Assembly (NCBI RefSeq): GCF_003364315.1
Contig: NZ_NXLS01000002.1
Location: 1 to 64,000, forward strand
Direction of reading: 5' to 3'
Length of the DNA stretch: 64,000 nt
Source: Helicobacter ganmani
Lineage (GTDB): Bacteria > Campylobacterota > Campylobacteria > Campylobacterales > Helicobacteraceae
Made by a program: the position numbers and the translations under genes. This document shows positions 10,413-19,608 of this stretch, in pieces. A model generated the notes under the pieces. That model saw nothing but the letters and a program-made list of their open reading frames with translations. It was not told the DNA's origin and did not search any database. Numbering within the stretch: position 1 is the first letter of the stretch; every line of letters starts with the position of its first letter.

Positions 10413-10454
10413 ATTATAGCGATTTTGTCTCATTTAAGAATTGATTTAGGTCAA
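10413..10454 (-). promoter_or_regulatory. nap promoter with FNR-like box centred at about -41.5
   Basis: On the minus strand, TTGACCTAAATCAA (10454-10441) matches the FNR consensus TTGAT-N4-ATCAA at 9 of 10 specific bases. A TATAAT -10 lies 22 bases further on (10418-10413). If its first T is -12, the box centre falls at -41.5, the class II activator position of Crp/Fnr-family regulators. Transcription would begin near 10406, giving a leader of about 39 bases before the GTG of napA. Which Crp/Fnr-type protein binds is unknown. Confidence 0.75.
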
Positions 10455-10638
10455 TATATACTTTTTTATATTTCGTATTTTGTGGGCTTTAAAAGCTTTG
10501 TGATATGTCAATTTTAAAAAACAAAGTGTTTTGCTTATGCAATAACACAGCAGAATTGTCTGATATTTGCAAAAAGATTGCTATAAAAGCTAAAGTCTCT
10601 TGCAATCACAAAAATTTAAAGATGATAGGAAGTATTAA

Positions 10639-11433
10639 TTACAGATTGCTTCGTCGCTTCATTTCTCGCAATGATGAGGCTGCCTTGCTAAAAAAATGAG
10701 TAAAACTTCGTGGTTTGGTTTGCTCTAGAATCCTAGAGACAAAAGCTTGTTCAAAGATTCGTTTGCTAGGATATTCCAATGCGCTCAATCTTGCGTTTGG
10801 TTTGGTGTTATAATAAACACAACCCGTATCAATTGCAGCAAAATTTTCTGTTATCAATACTTCTTTTTGCACATCGTGTCCAAACACATTAAACACTCCA
10901 TATTTCTTTTTTGCTTCCTTTTGTGGATTGTGCATTTTAAGTCTGCTCCAAGTAAGAGCTTGGGATTCTTTTTTGCGCGTTTTATAATAGGGTAACCCGA
11001 ATCCGTGCGTAACAAATAATTTCCTCCCTTCCTCATCGCATAAGTCAATTTCCAAGAATCGCGGCAATTCTGTAAGCCATTCTAAGTGCTCGTGGATTTT
11101 GCGCAAGCCACCATATCTCCGATAGCTTTCCATTGTTTCATAGCCCCCATTACTAATCCACACGCTTCCTCTACCACTACTTGGAATCTTATGGTAATAC
11201 TCTAGCATTAGCTCTTCGTGATTTCCAAGCACACAAGCAAACTGATTGGAGATTGCTAAGTCAATTACTTCACAACTTTTATTTCCCCTATCAATCAAAT
11301 CACCCGTTAAAATGATTTGTGATTCCCACTTTTGCGGTAATTTTTCAATCAACAAACACAAAGTATCAAAGCAACCATGCACATCGCCAATAATATAGAC
11401 AGGCTTAGAGTTATCCAACTGACTTATTCCCAA
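10639..11433 (-). CDS. PPP-family metallophosphatase
   Basis: Calcineurin-like phosphoesterase of the protein Ser/Thr phosphatase type. The metal-binding signature motifs are in order: GDVHG near residue 17, GDLIDRG near 44, GNHE near 70, with further His residues downstream (VTHGFG). 264 residues. Substrate unknown: protein phosphoserine/threonine or a dinucleoside tetraphosphate are both possible for this family. The start is probably the TTG at 11433, with AGGGAAG upstream. The last 12 codons lie inside a copy of a dispersed repeat (10643-10678), so the C-terminus appears to have been supplied by the repeat. Confidence 0.85.
   Translation of the reverse strand: MGISQLDNSKPVYIIGDVHGCFDTLCLLIEKLPQKWESQIILTGDLIDRGNKSCEVIDLAISNQFACVLGNHEELMLEYYHKIPSSGRGSVWISNGGYETMESYRRYGGLRKIHEHLEWLTELPRFLEIDLCDEEGRKLFVTHGFGLPYYKTRKKESQALTWSRLKMHNPQKEAKKKYGVFNVFGHDVQKEVLITENFAAIDTGCVYYNTKPNARLSALEYPSKRIFEQAFVSRILEQTKPRSFTHFFSKAASSLREMKRRSNL
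10643..10678 (+). repeat. dispersed ATTGCTTCG...CGCAATGA repeat, copy 1
   Basis: AGATTGCTTCGTCGCTTC followed by ATTTCTCGCAATGATGAG. The ends ATTGC and GCAAT are inverted. Related copies lie at 33446-33480, 36229-36256, 53542-53693 and 63826-63848. This copy runs into the 3' end of the phosphatase gene. Confidence 0.75.
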
Positions 11434-11461
11434 CTTTTAACTTCCCTAACATCTTTAAAAA

Positions 11462-13042
11462 TTAGAATCCGATTGCAGAAAGCATGAAATAACAAACTGC
11501 ACTAAAAATAGCAGATGCAGGTACGGTGATAACCCACGCAGCAATAATTTTGTTTATCGCAGAACGTTTGACAAGTTCCTCTTGATAGGCTTCTTTTAGC
11601 CTTTTTTGCTCTTTCTTCTTCAATTCTGGAATATCAATATTTTTTTGCGTCCCTTTCGTTTTTTTGTGGTCAATGCTTTTAAGAATTGCTCTTTTTCTAC
11701 GAATAGAAGCATTGCGAAATTTATCCAAAAATTCTTTAACCTTTTCGTTATCTTCTCCCTTGCGAGACTCTAAAATCTTTAACTCCATCTCTTTGTATTG
11801 TCGTTTTAGATGTTCGCGCAAAAAACCTATTCCAAAGACTGCACCAATTGCGATATGAGTAGAGCTTACAGGCATTCCCAATTCACTTGCAACCAACACA
11901 GTCAAAGCCGCACTCATTGCAATACAATAAGCACGCATCTGGTCTAATTCTGTAATTTCACTACCCACCGTGCGAATGAGTCTTGGTCCAAAAAGCGCAA
12001 GCCCAATAGAGATTCCAAGCCCACCAATCAACATAATCCAAAAGGGCACACTGATTTGGCTAGCGTCAAATGCAACTTTCAAAGCACTATTAATTGCCGC
12101 TAATGGTCCAACAGCATTTGCCACGTCATTTGCGCCGTGTGCAAAGCTCAAGAGTGCCACCGCAAAAATCAAAGGAAGAGTAAAAAGCTTGTTAATTTCT
12201 TCTTTTTTATTTTCTAGTCCCTCTAAAGCTTTCTTGATGATAGGTTTCACAACAAAATAGACTACAATAGCAATAAAAATGCTAATACCAAATGCGATTT
12301 GCGGCTCCAATTGAATGACATGCTTTAAACCTTTGTTGATTAGATATAAACTAAATGCCCAAGTCATAAAAGCTATCAAGTAAGGCACGATATTTTCCGC
12401 TGATGTTTTCTTGTTTTTTTTGTAGGTAATGGTATGTTTAATAAAAAACAATAGAATTGCGGCAATCACTCCACCCATTATAGGAGAAATTACCCAACTG
12501 CTTGCAATTTTACCGAGTGCAGTCCAATTCGCCACACCAAATCCACCTGCTGCGATTCCAGCTCCTAGAATTCCTCCAACAATAGCGTGTGTTGTAGAAA
12601 CAGGCGCACCAATCACAGTGGCAATATTTAACCAAATTGCACCAGAAATTAATGCTGCGAGCATCAAAGTAACAAACTGACTAGAATCACCAATGGCATC
12701 TGCAGAAATAATCCCTTTACTTACCGTGCCGACGACTTCTCCACCCGCAATCAATGCTCCTAAAATCTCACATATTGCCGCAATAATAATTGCGCCTGTC
12801 ATTGTCAAAGCTTTAGAACCAACAGCTGGTCCCATATTGTTTGCTACATCGTTTGCACCAATATTTAGTGCCATATATCCACCTACAATTGCTGCAAATC
12901 CTAGTAAAATCGGATTCGTAACGCTCTCTGCAAAAGCAACCATTACGATAATAGCAAGGACAAATACAAAGATTATGCTTACTTTTTGCAAACCCTCTTT
13001 GTTTATCTTGAACCCTTTATCAGGCTGTAAAAAACTCTCCAT
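11462..13042 (-). CDS. Pit-family low-affinity phosphate transporter
   Basis: Inner-membrane Pi symporter of the PiT family. 526 residues with two inverted halves, each carrying the family signature: NIGANDVANNMGPAVGSKA near residue 62 and FAHGANDVANAVGPL near 300. About ten to eleven membrane helices are visible, with a charged cytoplasmic loop near residues 425-490 rich in Lys and Glu. AAGGAGAGTGT precedes the ATG. It is probably co-oriented with, but not necessarily co-transcribed with, the phosphatase 28 bases downstream. Confidence 0.93.
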   Translation of the reverse strand: MESFLQPDKGFKINKEGLQKVSIIFVFVLAIIVMVAFAESVTNPILLGFAAIVGGYMALNIGANDVANNMGPAVGSKALTMTGAIIIAAICEILGALIAGGEVVGTVSKGIISADAIGDSSQFVTLMLAALISGAIWLNIATVIGAPVSTTHAIVGGILGAGIAAGGFGVANWTALGKIASSWVISPIMGGVIAAILLFFIKHTITYKKNKKTSAENIVPYLIAFMTWAFSLYLINKGLKHVIQLEPQIAFGISIFIAIVVYFVVKPIIKKALEGLENKKEEINKLFTLPLIFAVALLSFAHGANDVANAVGPLAAINSALKVAFDASQISVPFWIMLIGGLGISIGLALFGPRLIRTVGSEITELDQMRAYCIAMSAALTVLVASELGMPVSSTHIAIGAVFGIGFLREHLKRQYKEMELKILESRKGEDNEKVKEFLDKFRNASIRRKRAILKSIDHKKTKGTQKNIDIPELKKKEQKRLKEAYQEELVKRSAINKIIAAWVITVPASAIFSAVCYFMLSAIGF

Positions 13043-13094
13043 ACACTCTCCTTAAAGAATATTGCAAAATTTAACATATATCAATACCTTTATA

Positions 13095-13100
13095 ATTATA
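13095..13100 (-). promoter_or_regulatory. extended -10 promoter of the Pit gene
   Basis: ATGCTATAAT on the minus strand, 50 bases upstream of the start codon. The TGC before the hexamer makes it an extended -10. No good -35 is evident. Confidence 0.55.
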
Positions 13101-13181
13101 GCATAGTTTGACCTAACAAATTATTAATTTTAAACAAATTTTCAGAATCTTGCTTTTATTTTGTCTTGGTTTTTTGGGATT

Positions 13182-13631
13182 CTATTCTAGCATATTCTTC
13201 AACATTTCACTTATACGCTTACCATCTGCAACCTCTCCTAATGCCTTGCTTGCAACACCCATAATTTTTCCCATATCTTTTTTGGATTTTATTCCTAATT
13301 CATTCAAAATTTTCTCCAATGCTTTGCGCAAATCCTCATCATTGAATTGTTTTGGTAAATATTCCATAATCATTTGCATTTCAAAATTTTCTTTTTGATA
13401 GAGATCTTCTCGCCCTGCCTTTTGATAAGCTTCTGCTGCTTCTGCTCTTTGTTTATAAGCCTTTTTAAGAATCAAAATGACATCTTTATCCTCCAAAACT
13501 TTTCTTTCATCTACCTCAATTTGTTTGAGCGCACTACTCAGCATTCTAAGCGCATCACGTTTTTCTTTATGATTCTCTTTCATTGCGCTTTTAATATCAT
13601 TTAAGATTCTTTCTTTGATTGCACTTGACAT
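13182..13631 (-). CDS. GatB/YqeY-domain protein
   Basis: Small cytoplasmic protein of the YqeY family, homologous to the C-terminal tail domain of the tRNA amidotransferase subunit GatB. 149 residues from the chosen ATG, mostly helical. Family landmarks are RDALRMLSSALKQIEVDER near residue 20, EAYQKAGREDL near 70, and the C-terminal DMGKIMGVASKALGEVADGK. The frame extends 24 codons further upstream, but those residues are not family-like and would cross the region serving flgH. Function is not well defined; tRNA-related roles are suggested for the family. Confidence 0.85.
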   Translation of the reverse strand: MSSAIKERILNDIKSAMKENHKEKRDALRMLSSALKQIEVDERKVLEDKDVILILKKAYKQRAEAAEAYQKAGREDLYQKENFEMQMIMEYLPKQFNDEDLRKALEKILNELGIKSKKDMGKIMGVASKALGEVADGKRISEMLKNMLE

Positions 13632-13716
13632 TCTTAAACCCTTTATTTTGGAATGAGCTTTGCTTAACTCTTTTAAAACTTTAGGATTATACCTAAAATT
13701 CACATAAGGAAATGCT

Positions 13717-14451
13717 ATGAAATATAGAATCGTCTTTTTCCGTACTTTGTCGTTTATGTCCTATTTTATGATTGGATTATTGTTTGTAGGTTGTGCCACG
13801 ACAGACCCACAAATCTCGTTTCGCCCCCCAGCCTATGTAGAAGAGCTACCACCAAAAGAAGAGGAAGATAATTTTGGCAATCCGGGAAGTATTTTTGGGC
13901 AAGGAGATAATTTGCTATTTTCTGACCGCCGCGCAATGCAACTTAATGATTTAGTAACCGTAATTATCAATCAAACAGCACAAGCAAGCTCTACTGCCAA
14001 TAAGAATCTTAATGAAACTTCCAACTCCAATTTGACAGCACCTGGAATCACTTTTGGAGGACCAAGCAGTACCATTGCCAAGCTAACAGGCAAGCTAAAC
14101 AATCTTACACAATTCGGCATTACAAGTGGCGACAATACTTCAGCTTATCAAGGAACAGGTTCTCAAAACAGACAAGAAACTTTTTCCACAACGATTGCAG
14201 CGCGTATTATCAAAGTAATGCAAAATGGCAACTATTTCATTGAAGGTAGCCGCGAAGTGTTGATTAATGGCGAAAAACAAATCATTCACTTAAGTGGCGT
14301 TGTGCGCCCGACAGATATTGCGCGCAATAACACCATAGAATCCCAATACATTGCCGACGCAAAAATTATGTATGATACACAAGGCGAGCTAAAGAAAAGC
14401 ACAGAAAAAGGTTGGGGAACAAAACTTATTGAATCCATGTGGCCTTTTTAA
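13717..14451 (+). CDS. flgH: FlgH, flagellar L-ring protein
   Basis: Outer-membrane lipoprotein that forms the L-ring bushing around the flagellar rod. 244 residues. The signal peptide ends in a lipobox (LLFVGC, Cys near residue 26). Family features follow: FSDRRAMQLNDLVTVIINQTAQASS near residue 68 and the C-terminal VLINGEKQIIHLSGVVRP with IARNNTIESQYIADAKI. AAGGAAATGCT precedes the ATG. It is divergent from the YqeY gene. Confidence 0.95.
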   Translation: MKYRIVFFRTLSFMSYFMIGLLFVGCATTDPQISFRPPAYVEELPPKEEEDNFGNPGSIFGQGDNLLFSDRRAMQLNDLVTVIINQTAQASSTANKNLNETSNSNLTAPGITFGGPSSTIAKLTGKLNNLTQFGITSGDNTSAYQGTGSQNRQETFSTTIAARIIKVMQNGNYFIEGSREVLINGEKQIIHLSGVVRPTDIARNNTIESQYIADAKIMYDTQGELKKSTEKGWGTKLIESMWPF

Positions 14452-14466
14452 GACAAATTTTGTCTT
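14450..14466 (+). terminator. weak hairpin after flgH
   Basis: AAGAC-AAATTTT-GTCTT overlaps the flgH stop codon. The stem is short and no T run follows, so it may only be a partial terminator. Confidence 0.35.
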
Positions 14467-14473
14467 GATTTGC

Positions 14474-14479
14474 TAAAAT
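14474..14479 (+). promoter_or_regulatory. extended -10 promoter of thrC
   Basis: TTTGCTAAAAT ends 27 bases before the GTG start of thrC. The TTTGC prefix recurs at other promoters in this window (27339, 61197). Confidence 0.5.
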
Positions 14480-14506
14480 ACGCAAATTTATTTACAAAGG
14501 ATTTGC

Positions 14507-15973
14507 GTGCAAACACAACATTTCATCGGAACACGTGGGGGACAAGACTTAGCATTTACCTTTAAAGATGCAGTTTTAAATCCTAATGCTGCATTTGGGG
14601 GGCTTTATACAGCCAAAAAATTACCAAAATTTGACGAAGATGTAATTAAAGAATTCAGTCAGCTAACTTATGAGGAATTAACACAAGAGATTTTTCATCG
14701 TTTAGGGCTTAATGTGCATAAAGAACTCTTAGAGGAAGCACTTAGCCTTTATGAAGATTTTGACAATTCTACCACTCCAGCACCCCTTTATTCTGTGCAT
14801 CCTTATCTCAATATCCAAAAGCTTTATTGCGGACCTACGCGTGCCTTTAAAGATATGGCATTGCAACCATTTGGAGTTTTGTTTGGCGGTTTTTTAAGAG
14901 AATCCAAAAAAGAAACTGATTACCTTATTTTGGTAGCAACTAGTGGCGATACAGGACCTGCAACTTTGCAAAGCTTTGCCAATAAGCCGCAGATTAAAGT
15001 TGTCTGCATTTACCCAGAGGGTGGGACAAGTGAAGTGCAGCGACTACAAATGACGACTATTAATGCAGAAAACATAAAGGTTTTTGGCATTAAAGGAGAT
15101 TTTGATGAGGCACAAACCTTGCTTAAAGATCTGCTTAAAGACCCAAGATTTAATGCGATTTTAAAATCCAAAAACATTGCTTTAAGTGCCGCAAATAGCG
15201 TCAATTTTGGTAGAATTGCATTTCAAATTATTTATCATGTTTATGCAAGCTTGCAAATCTTTAAAATCAATCATCAAAAAATTCATATTATCGTCCCAAG
15301 CGGTAACTTTGGTAATGCTTTGGGGGCATTTTATGCAAAACTAATGGGATTCCCAATTGAACGCATTTGGATTGCGTCTAATGCCAACAATGTTTTAACG
15401 GAGTTTATTAAAACAGGCGTTTATGACATTTCAGAAAAATCCTTGCAAAAAACCTATTCACCCGCAATGGACATTCTAAAAAGCTCCAACATTGAACGCA
15501 TATTATTTACTTTATTTGACGCACAACGCACAAGAGAGCTTATGGAATCACTAGAACAAAATGGTAAATATAGCCTAACTAAAGAAGAGCTTGCGTGGGT
15601 ACAAACTTACTTTAGTGCCACAAGTTGTGATGATAATTACTGCCTCAATATAATGAAAACTTACGCCCAAAAAGGCTATATCCTAGACCCGCATACGGCT
15701 TGCGGATTCAAAGCATTTGAGGAAATCAAAGTTAAATTTCCAAACACTCCTTGTGTGCTTTGCTCCACTGCAGAATGGACAAAATTTGCTCCCACATTAG
15801 CTAAAGCACTAGATTTGGGAGATTTAAGCGACAAAGACGCGTTAGAGCAAATTTCTAAAGCCTATAAAATCAATATTCCAAAACAAATCTTTACACTCTT
15901 TAATCAACAAGAAGTTCATAAGGAGGTTTTCAGTAAAGAAGTTTTAGGTGAAAAAATTCTAGAATGGCTATAA
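14507..15973 (+). CDS. thrC: threonine synthase
   Basis: PLP enzyme converting O-phosphohomoserine to threonine. 488 residues, the longer threonine synthase type. The PLP-lysine motif [14 protein letters not shown] is near residue 110. The phosphate-binding SGDTGPA is near residue 149, and a second glycine-rich stretch [11 protein letters not shown] near 266. The start is GTG, with AAAGGATTTGC upstream. glyQ follows 10 bases later, so thrC heads the run through the pseudouridine synthase. Confidence 0.95.
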   Translation: MQTQHFIGTRGGQDLAFTFKDAVLNPNAAFGGLYTAKKLPKFDEDVIKEFSQLTYEELTQEIFHRLGLNVHKELLEEALSLYEDFDNSTTPAPLYSVHPYLNIQKLYCGPTRAFKDMALQPFGVLFGGFLRESKKETDYLILVATSGDTGPATLQSFANKPQIKVVCIYPEGGTSEVQRLQMTTINAENIKVFGIKGDFDEAQTLLKDLLKDPRFNAILKSKNIALSAANSVNFGRIAFQIIYHVYASLQIFKINHQKIHIIVPSGNFGNALGAFYAKLMGFPIERIWIASNANNVLTEFIKTGVYDISEKSLQKTYSPAMDILKSSNIERILFTLFDAQRTRELMESLEQNGKYSLTKEELAWVQTYFSATSCDDNYCLNIMKTYAQKGYILDPHTACGFKAFEEIKVKFPNTPCVLCSTAEWTKFAPTLAKALDLGDLSDKDALEQISKAYKINIPKQIFTLFNQQEVHKEVFSKEVLGEKILEWL

Positions 15974-15983
15974 GGAATCTTTA

Positions 15984-16880
15984 ATGCTATATTTCTCTGA
16001 TTTACTTTTAAAATTACAACAATTTTGGCGCGAACAAAATTGCCTCATTATCCAACCTTATGATATTCCCGCAGGTGCAGGCACTTTTCACCCAGCTACT
16101 ATGCTTAGAAGTTTGGATTCTAAACCTTGGAGTGTAGCTTATGTTGCACCTTCTCGTCGTCCTACAGATGGACGCTATGGAGAGAATCCTAATCGCCTAG
16201 GCAGTTATTATCAATTTCAAGTGCTCATCAAGCCAAGCCCAAACAACATTCAAGAATTATATTTAAAAAGCTTAGAATATTTAGGCTTGAATCTCAAAAA
16301 CCACGATGTGCGATTCGTAGAAGATAATTGGGAATCTCCAACGCTTGGGGCTTGGGGCTTAGGTTGGGAAGTTTGGCTAGATGGTATGGAAGTAACACAA
16401 TTTACTTATTTTCAACAAGTTGGAGGGATTCCTTGCGACCCTGTGGCTGTTGAAATCACCTATGGAACAGAGAGATTGGCAATGTATCTACAAGGCATAG
16501 AAAATGTCTTTGAAATTGCTTGGAATGAAAATTATACCTATGCAGATGTGCATTTAGAGGGTGAATATGAATTTTCAAAATACAATTTTGAAGTCGCAGA
16601 TACCGCAATGCTCTTTGAATTTTTTGCCAAAATGCAACAAGAGGGAAGCCGTGCGTTAGAAGCGGGATTACCTCTGCCTGCTTATGATTGCGCTATGCTT
16701 GCAAGCCATTTATTCAATGTATTAGACGCACGCAAAGCAATTTCTGCAACAGAGAGGCAAAATTATATTTTAAAAATCCGCGAACTCTCTAAATCTTGCG
16801 CAACTCTCTATAAAGAGCAAGAATCCTTGCGTCAAGAGCGTCTCAAACTTGCAAAGCAAAAATCCAATGAAACAGCATAA
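15984..16880 (+). CDS. glyQ: glycyl-tRNA synthetase alpha subunit
   Basis: Catalytic alpha chain of the alpha2-beta2 bacterial glycyl-tRNA synthetase, which charges tRNA-Gly. 298 residues, normal length. Conserved blocks: [18 protein letters not shown] near residue 21, the arginine-rich [15 protein letters not shown] near 58, and [18 protein letters not shown] near 130. The beta subunit (glyS) is not in the window. AAGGAATCTTT precedes the ATG. It overlaps the next gene by 14 bases. Confidence 0.97.
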   Translation: MLYFSDLLLKLQQFWREQNCLIIQPYDIPAGAGTFHPATMLRSLDSKPWSVAYVAPSRRPTDGRYGENPNRLGSYYQFQVLIKPSPNNIQELYLKSLEYLGLNLKNHDVRFVEDNWESPTLGAWGLGWEVWLDGMEVTQFTYFQQVGGIPCDPVAVEITYGTERLAMYLQGIENVFEIAWNENYTYADVHLEGEYEFSKYNFEVADTAMLFEFFAKMQQEGSRALEAGLPLPAYDCAMLASHLFNVLDARKAISATERQNYILKIRELSKSCATLYKEQESLRQERLKLAKQKSNETA

Positions 16881-17604
16881 TCTTGCTACCATTCTAAATT
16901 TTTTGGACACCTTAAGTCCTTTTGCCCTGCAAGAATCTTGGGATAATTCTGGATTGATTCTAGGCACACCACAACACAATTTTGAAAAAATTTATTTAAG
17001 CTTAGAAGTAACAGAATCTATATTAGAACAAATGGAGCGAGATTCTTTACTTATCACGCACCACCCATTGATTTTTAATCCACTTAAAACATTAGTTTTT
17101 GAGGATTACCCTGCTAAACTTTTACGATTAGCCATTTTAAAAAACATTCAGCTCGTTGCAATGCACACGAATTTCGATAAAACACATTTTGGCAAATATA
17201 TTGTCCAAGAGATTCTAAAAATCCAAGAATTTGAACAACAAGATTTTGTTGTTTATTTTCAATGGAGAGGCACTTTGGAATCTCTTTGTGCGCATATCAA
17301 AAACAAACTTTCTCTCAAACAACTAAAAATTACAGAATCACAGAATTTGCATTGCCAAAATATTGCTCTTGTTACAGGCAGTGGTGGGGGATTCGTGCGC
17401 CATCTTGCTAAGATAGATTGTCTCATTACGGGAGACATAAAATACCACGAAGCAATGGAAGCCATTATGCGCAATTTTCATCTTATAGATTGCGGACATT
17501 ATGAATTAGAGCATTATTTTGGAAAAATTTTATTGCCTCTTTTGACAAATCAAGGCTATAAAGCTATAATTTTAGATTCGCAAAATCCCTTTAATTTTGT
17601 CTAA
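16867..17604 (+). CDS. Nif3-like dinuclear metal protein
   Basis: Member of the Nif3/YbgI family, annotated in many genomes as GTP cyclohydrolase I type 2 homologue; true substrate uncertain. 245 residues. The family landmarks are [12 protein letters not shown] near residue 20, LITHHPLIF near 60 (metal-binding His pair), MHTNFDK near 97, and GDIKYHEAM with DCGHYELE in the C-terminal part. I chose the ATG at 16867, inside the end of glyQ. A start at 16849 would give a six-residue extension. Translationally coupled to glyQ and followed closely by flgZ. Confidence 0.88.
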   Translation: MKQHNLATILNFLDTLSPFALQESWDNSGLILGTPQHNFEKIYLSLEVTESILEQMERDSLLITHHPLIFNPLKTLVFEDYPAKLLRLAILKNIQLVAMHTNFDKTHFGKYIVQEILKIQEFEQQDFVVYFQWRGTLESLCAHIKNKLSLKQLKITESQNLHCQNIALVTGSGGGFVRHLAKIDCLITGDIKYHEAMEAIMRNFHLIDCGHYELEHYFGKILLPLLTNQGYKAIILDSQNPFNFV

Positions 17605-17628
17605 ATTTTTAACCTTTGGAGCTATGAT

Positions 17629-18342
17629 ATGAACAAGCATTTAAGTCAATTAATTGAAATTGCAAATCTTGATAAAGAAATTGATTCTTTTGAGCCTCGC
17701 ATTAAAGAAGCAAAAAAAGAACTCAATTGCATTGAGGAAGAAGAAGAATCCCTTAAGCACGAAGTGGAAGAACTTGAAAGTGCTTCACGTGATATTTCAC
17801 TTTCTATTGCCAAAAATGAAAATCATTTGGAAGATCTATCGCTCAAACTAGAAGAAATCGCAAACAAAGCTAAACTAATTAAAACAGAAAAAGAAAGTAA
17901 AGCCTTAAGCCTAGAAGAAGAATTAGCTAAAGAACAAATCACTTTTGCCAATGAAGAAATTGCTCGCTTAAATACATTGATAGAATCCAAAAAAGATTCT
18001 ATTGATACTTTAAAAGAAAAAATCAATACTTTACAAATCCATCAGAAAGAAATTGCCCAAAAAGTAGAGGCAGAGGTTGAACAAGTTAAAGAAGAGCAGA
18101 AAAAAGTCTTTACTCAAAAAGAATTGCTTGTCAGTAAAATGGACCAAAAAATTATTTCATTCTATGAAAAAATACGCAAATGGGCAAAAAATACGAGTGT
18201 CGTGCCTATTACGCGCCAAGCGTGTGGCGGTTGTTTCATTCGCATTAATGACAAAATCTATTCTGATGTGATTCGTTCAGACGATATTATCACCTGCCCA
18301 CATTGCGGTAGAATCCTTTATTTTCAAGAAGAAAACGCATAA
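17629..18342 (+). CDS. flgZ: FlgZ/HP0958-like coiled-coil zinc-ribbon protein
   Basis: Resembles H. pylori HP0958, which stabilises sigma-54 (RpoN) and handles flagellin mRNA, and is needed for flagella. 237 residues: about 170 residues of Glu/Lys-rich coiled coil forming a hairpin, then WAKNTSVVPITRQACGGCF and a C4 zinc ribbon with Cys 199, 202, 223 and 226 (CGGC...CPHC). The N-terminal MNKHLSQLIEIANLDKEIDS also matches that family. Neighbours glyQ, nif3, waaA and the pseudouridine synthase are as I recall them in H. pylori, which supports orthology. Confidence 0.88.
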   Translation: MNKHLSQLIEIANLDKEIDSFEPRIKEAKKELNCIEEEEESLKHEVEELESASRDISLSIAKNENHLEDLSLKLEEIANKAKLIKTEKESKALSLEEELAKEQITFANEEIARLNTLIESKKDSIDTLKEKINTLQIHQKEIAQKVEAEVEQVKEEQKKVFTQKELLVSKMDQKIISFYEKIRKWAKNTSVVPITRQACGGCFIRINDKIYSDVIRSDDIITCPHCGRILYFQEENA

Positions 18343-18348
18343 TAAAGA

Positions 18349-19608
18349 ATGAAATGTTTTATCGGCATTTATTATTTTATGCTGTGTATTGCGCATTTTT
18401 GTGCTATACCTTTTTTATATTTTTTAAGCTTTAAACCAAAATATCGCTTTTCTCTTAAAAAACGTTTTTTTATTCCAGATTCTTTGTTTCCAGACGCAAT
18501 GGGATTCAAAATCCATTGGCTGCACGCCTGTTCGTTTGGAGAAGTCAAATCTCTACAAGTCATCATAAAATCTCTTAGCAAACAACTTTCAAATAGCGAA
18601 AAAATTTTGCTCACTACGACGACACAAACAGGCTTTTATTTGGCATGCAAACTTTATCCGCAATGCCTTGTGCGTTATTTGCCTTTTGAGACTCTGATTC
18701 CCTTTTGGCTACACAAAATCACCCTTGCAAGTTTAACTTTAGTAGAAGCGGATCTTTGGCTAATGCCCTTAGTATGCGCAAAATCAAAAGGAGCGCAAAC
18801 TTTTTTGATTAATGCAAGAATTTCTCAACATTCCTTTCCAAGCTATCAAAAATTCCGATTCTTTTATCGCAGACTCTTTAGCCTCATTCATCAAATATTT
18901 TGCCAAACGCGTTTGGATAAAGAACGACTTGAAACATTAGGAGCTAAAAATATTAATGTTTTAGGGAATCTAAAGTTAGCTGAGATTCCACAGGTTACCA
19001 CCCATTATTCTTGCCCCAAACAACCTTTATGGGTTATTGCTAGCACGCATCACAAGCACAATCAAAGTGAAGAAGTTTTGATTTTAGAAGCGATTTTGGA
19101 AGCTTTTTTCAAAAAAGAGGGTTTTATCCATTATACAGAATCCACTCCGCATTTTTTGTTTGCTCCCCGCCACCCAGAAAGGTGTTTGGAGGTAGAAAGG
19201 CAGTTAAATCAAATTTTGGATTCCTATGCTTTACCTCATCTCACTAAAACTTCAGAATTAGGGATACAAGAAGCTCTCAACACCCCCTTTATCCTATTGG
19301 ATTCTTTAGGAGAACTCCATAATCTTTATGCGGTTGCGCAGGGGGTTATCTTAGGAGGAAGTTTTTTAAAAAGTATTGGGGGGCACAATCCAATAGAGCC
19401 TGCCTTTTTTCAAACCAAACTGATTAGCGGACCTTATATTTTTAACCAAAAAGCCCTATTTGCAAGCCTTCAAAACTATACTTTATGCAAGATTCAAAGC
19501 CTCTCCAAAGTTTTGCAAAAACACGAAATCCTAAAATCTGCAAAGATTACCAAGAAATTCAATTCCTCAAGCATTATTCAAGCCATTTTATCCACAAAGG
19601 ATTCCTAG
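18349..19608 (+). CDS. waaA: Kdo transferase WaaA
   Basis: Membrane-anchored glycosyltransferase that adds Kdo to lipid A precursor, the first step of LPS core assembly. 419 residues. An N-terminal anchor (residues 5-25) is followed by the family block HACSFGEVKSL near residue 60, an internal TTTTQTGF, LVEADLWLMPL near 128, and the sugar-nucleotide domain with ASTHHKHNQSEE near 227, FAPRHPER and GGSFLKSIGGHNPIEPAFF near 340. It begins 6 bases after flgZ, and its TAG stop overlaps the next GTG start. Confidence 0.93.
   Translation: MKCFIGIYYFMLCIAHFCAIPFLYFLSFKPKYRFSLKKRFFIPDSLFPDAMGFKIHWLHACSFGEVKSLQVIIKSLSKQLSNSEKILLTTTTQTGFYLACKLYPQCLVRYLPFETLIPFWLHKITLASLTLVEADLWLMPLVCAKSKGAQTFLINARISQHSFPSYQKFRFFYRRLFSLIHQIFCQTRLDKERLETLGAKNINVLGNLKLAEIPQVTTHYSCPKQPLWVIASTHHKHNQSEEVLILEAILEAFFKKEGFIHYTESTPHFLFAPRHPERCLEVERQLNQILDSYALPHLTKTSELGIQEALNTPFILLDSLGELHNLYAVAQGVILGGSFLKSIGGHNPIEPAFFQTKLISGPYIFNQKALFASLQNYTLCKIQSLSKVLQKHEILKSAKITKKFNSSSIIQAILSTKDS

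Noticed and set aside
10368-10433. 22-residue N-terminal extension of NapA from an ATG
   Set aside because: It would begin upstream of the inferred transcription start and put non-family residues before the twin-arginine signal; GTG at 10367 has AAGGAGG.
10505-10699. 64-codon frame between napA and the phosphatase, plus strand
   Set aside because: No ribosome binding site; its 3' half lies in the dispersed repeat and overlaps the phosphatase end on the other strand.
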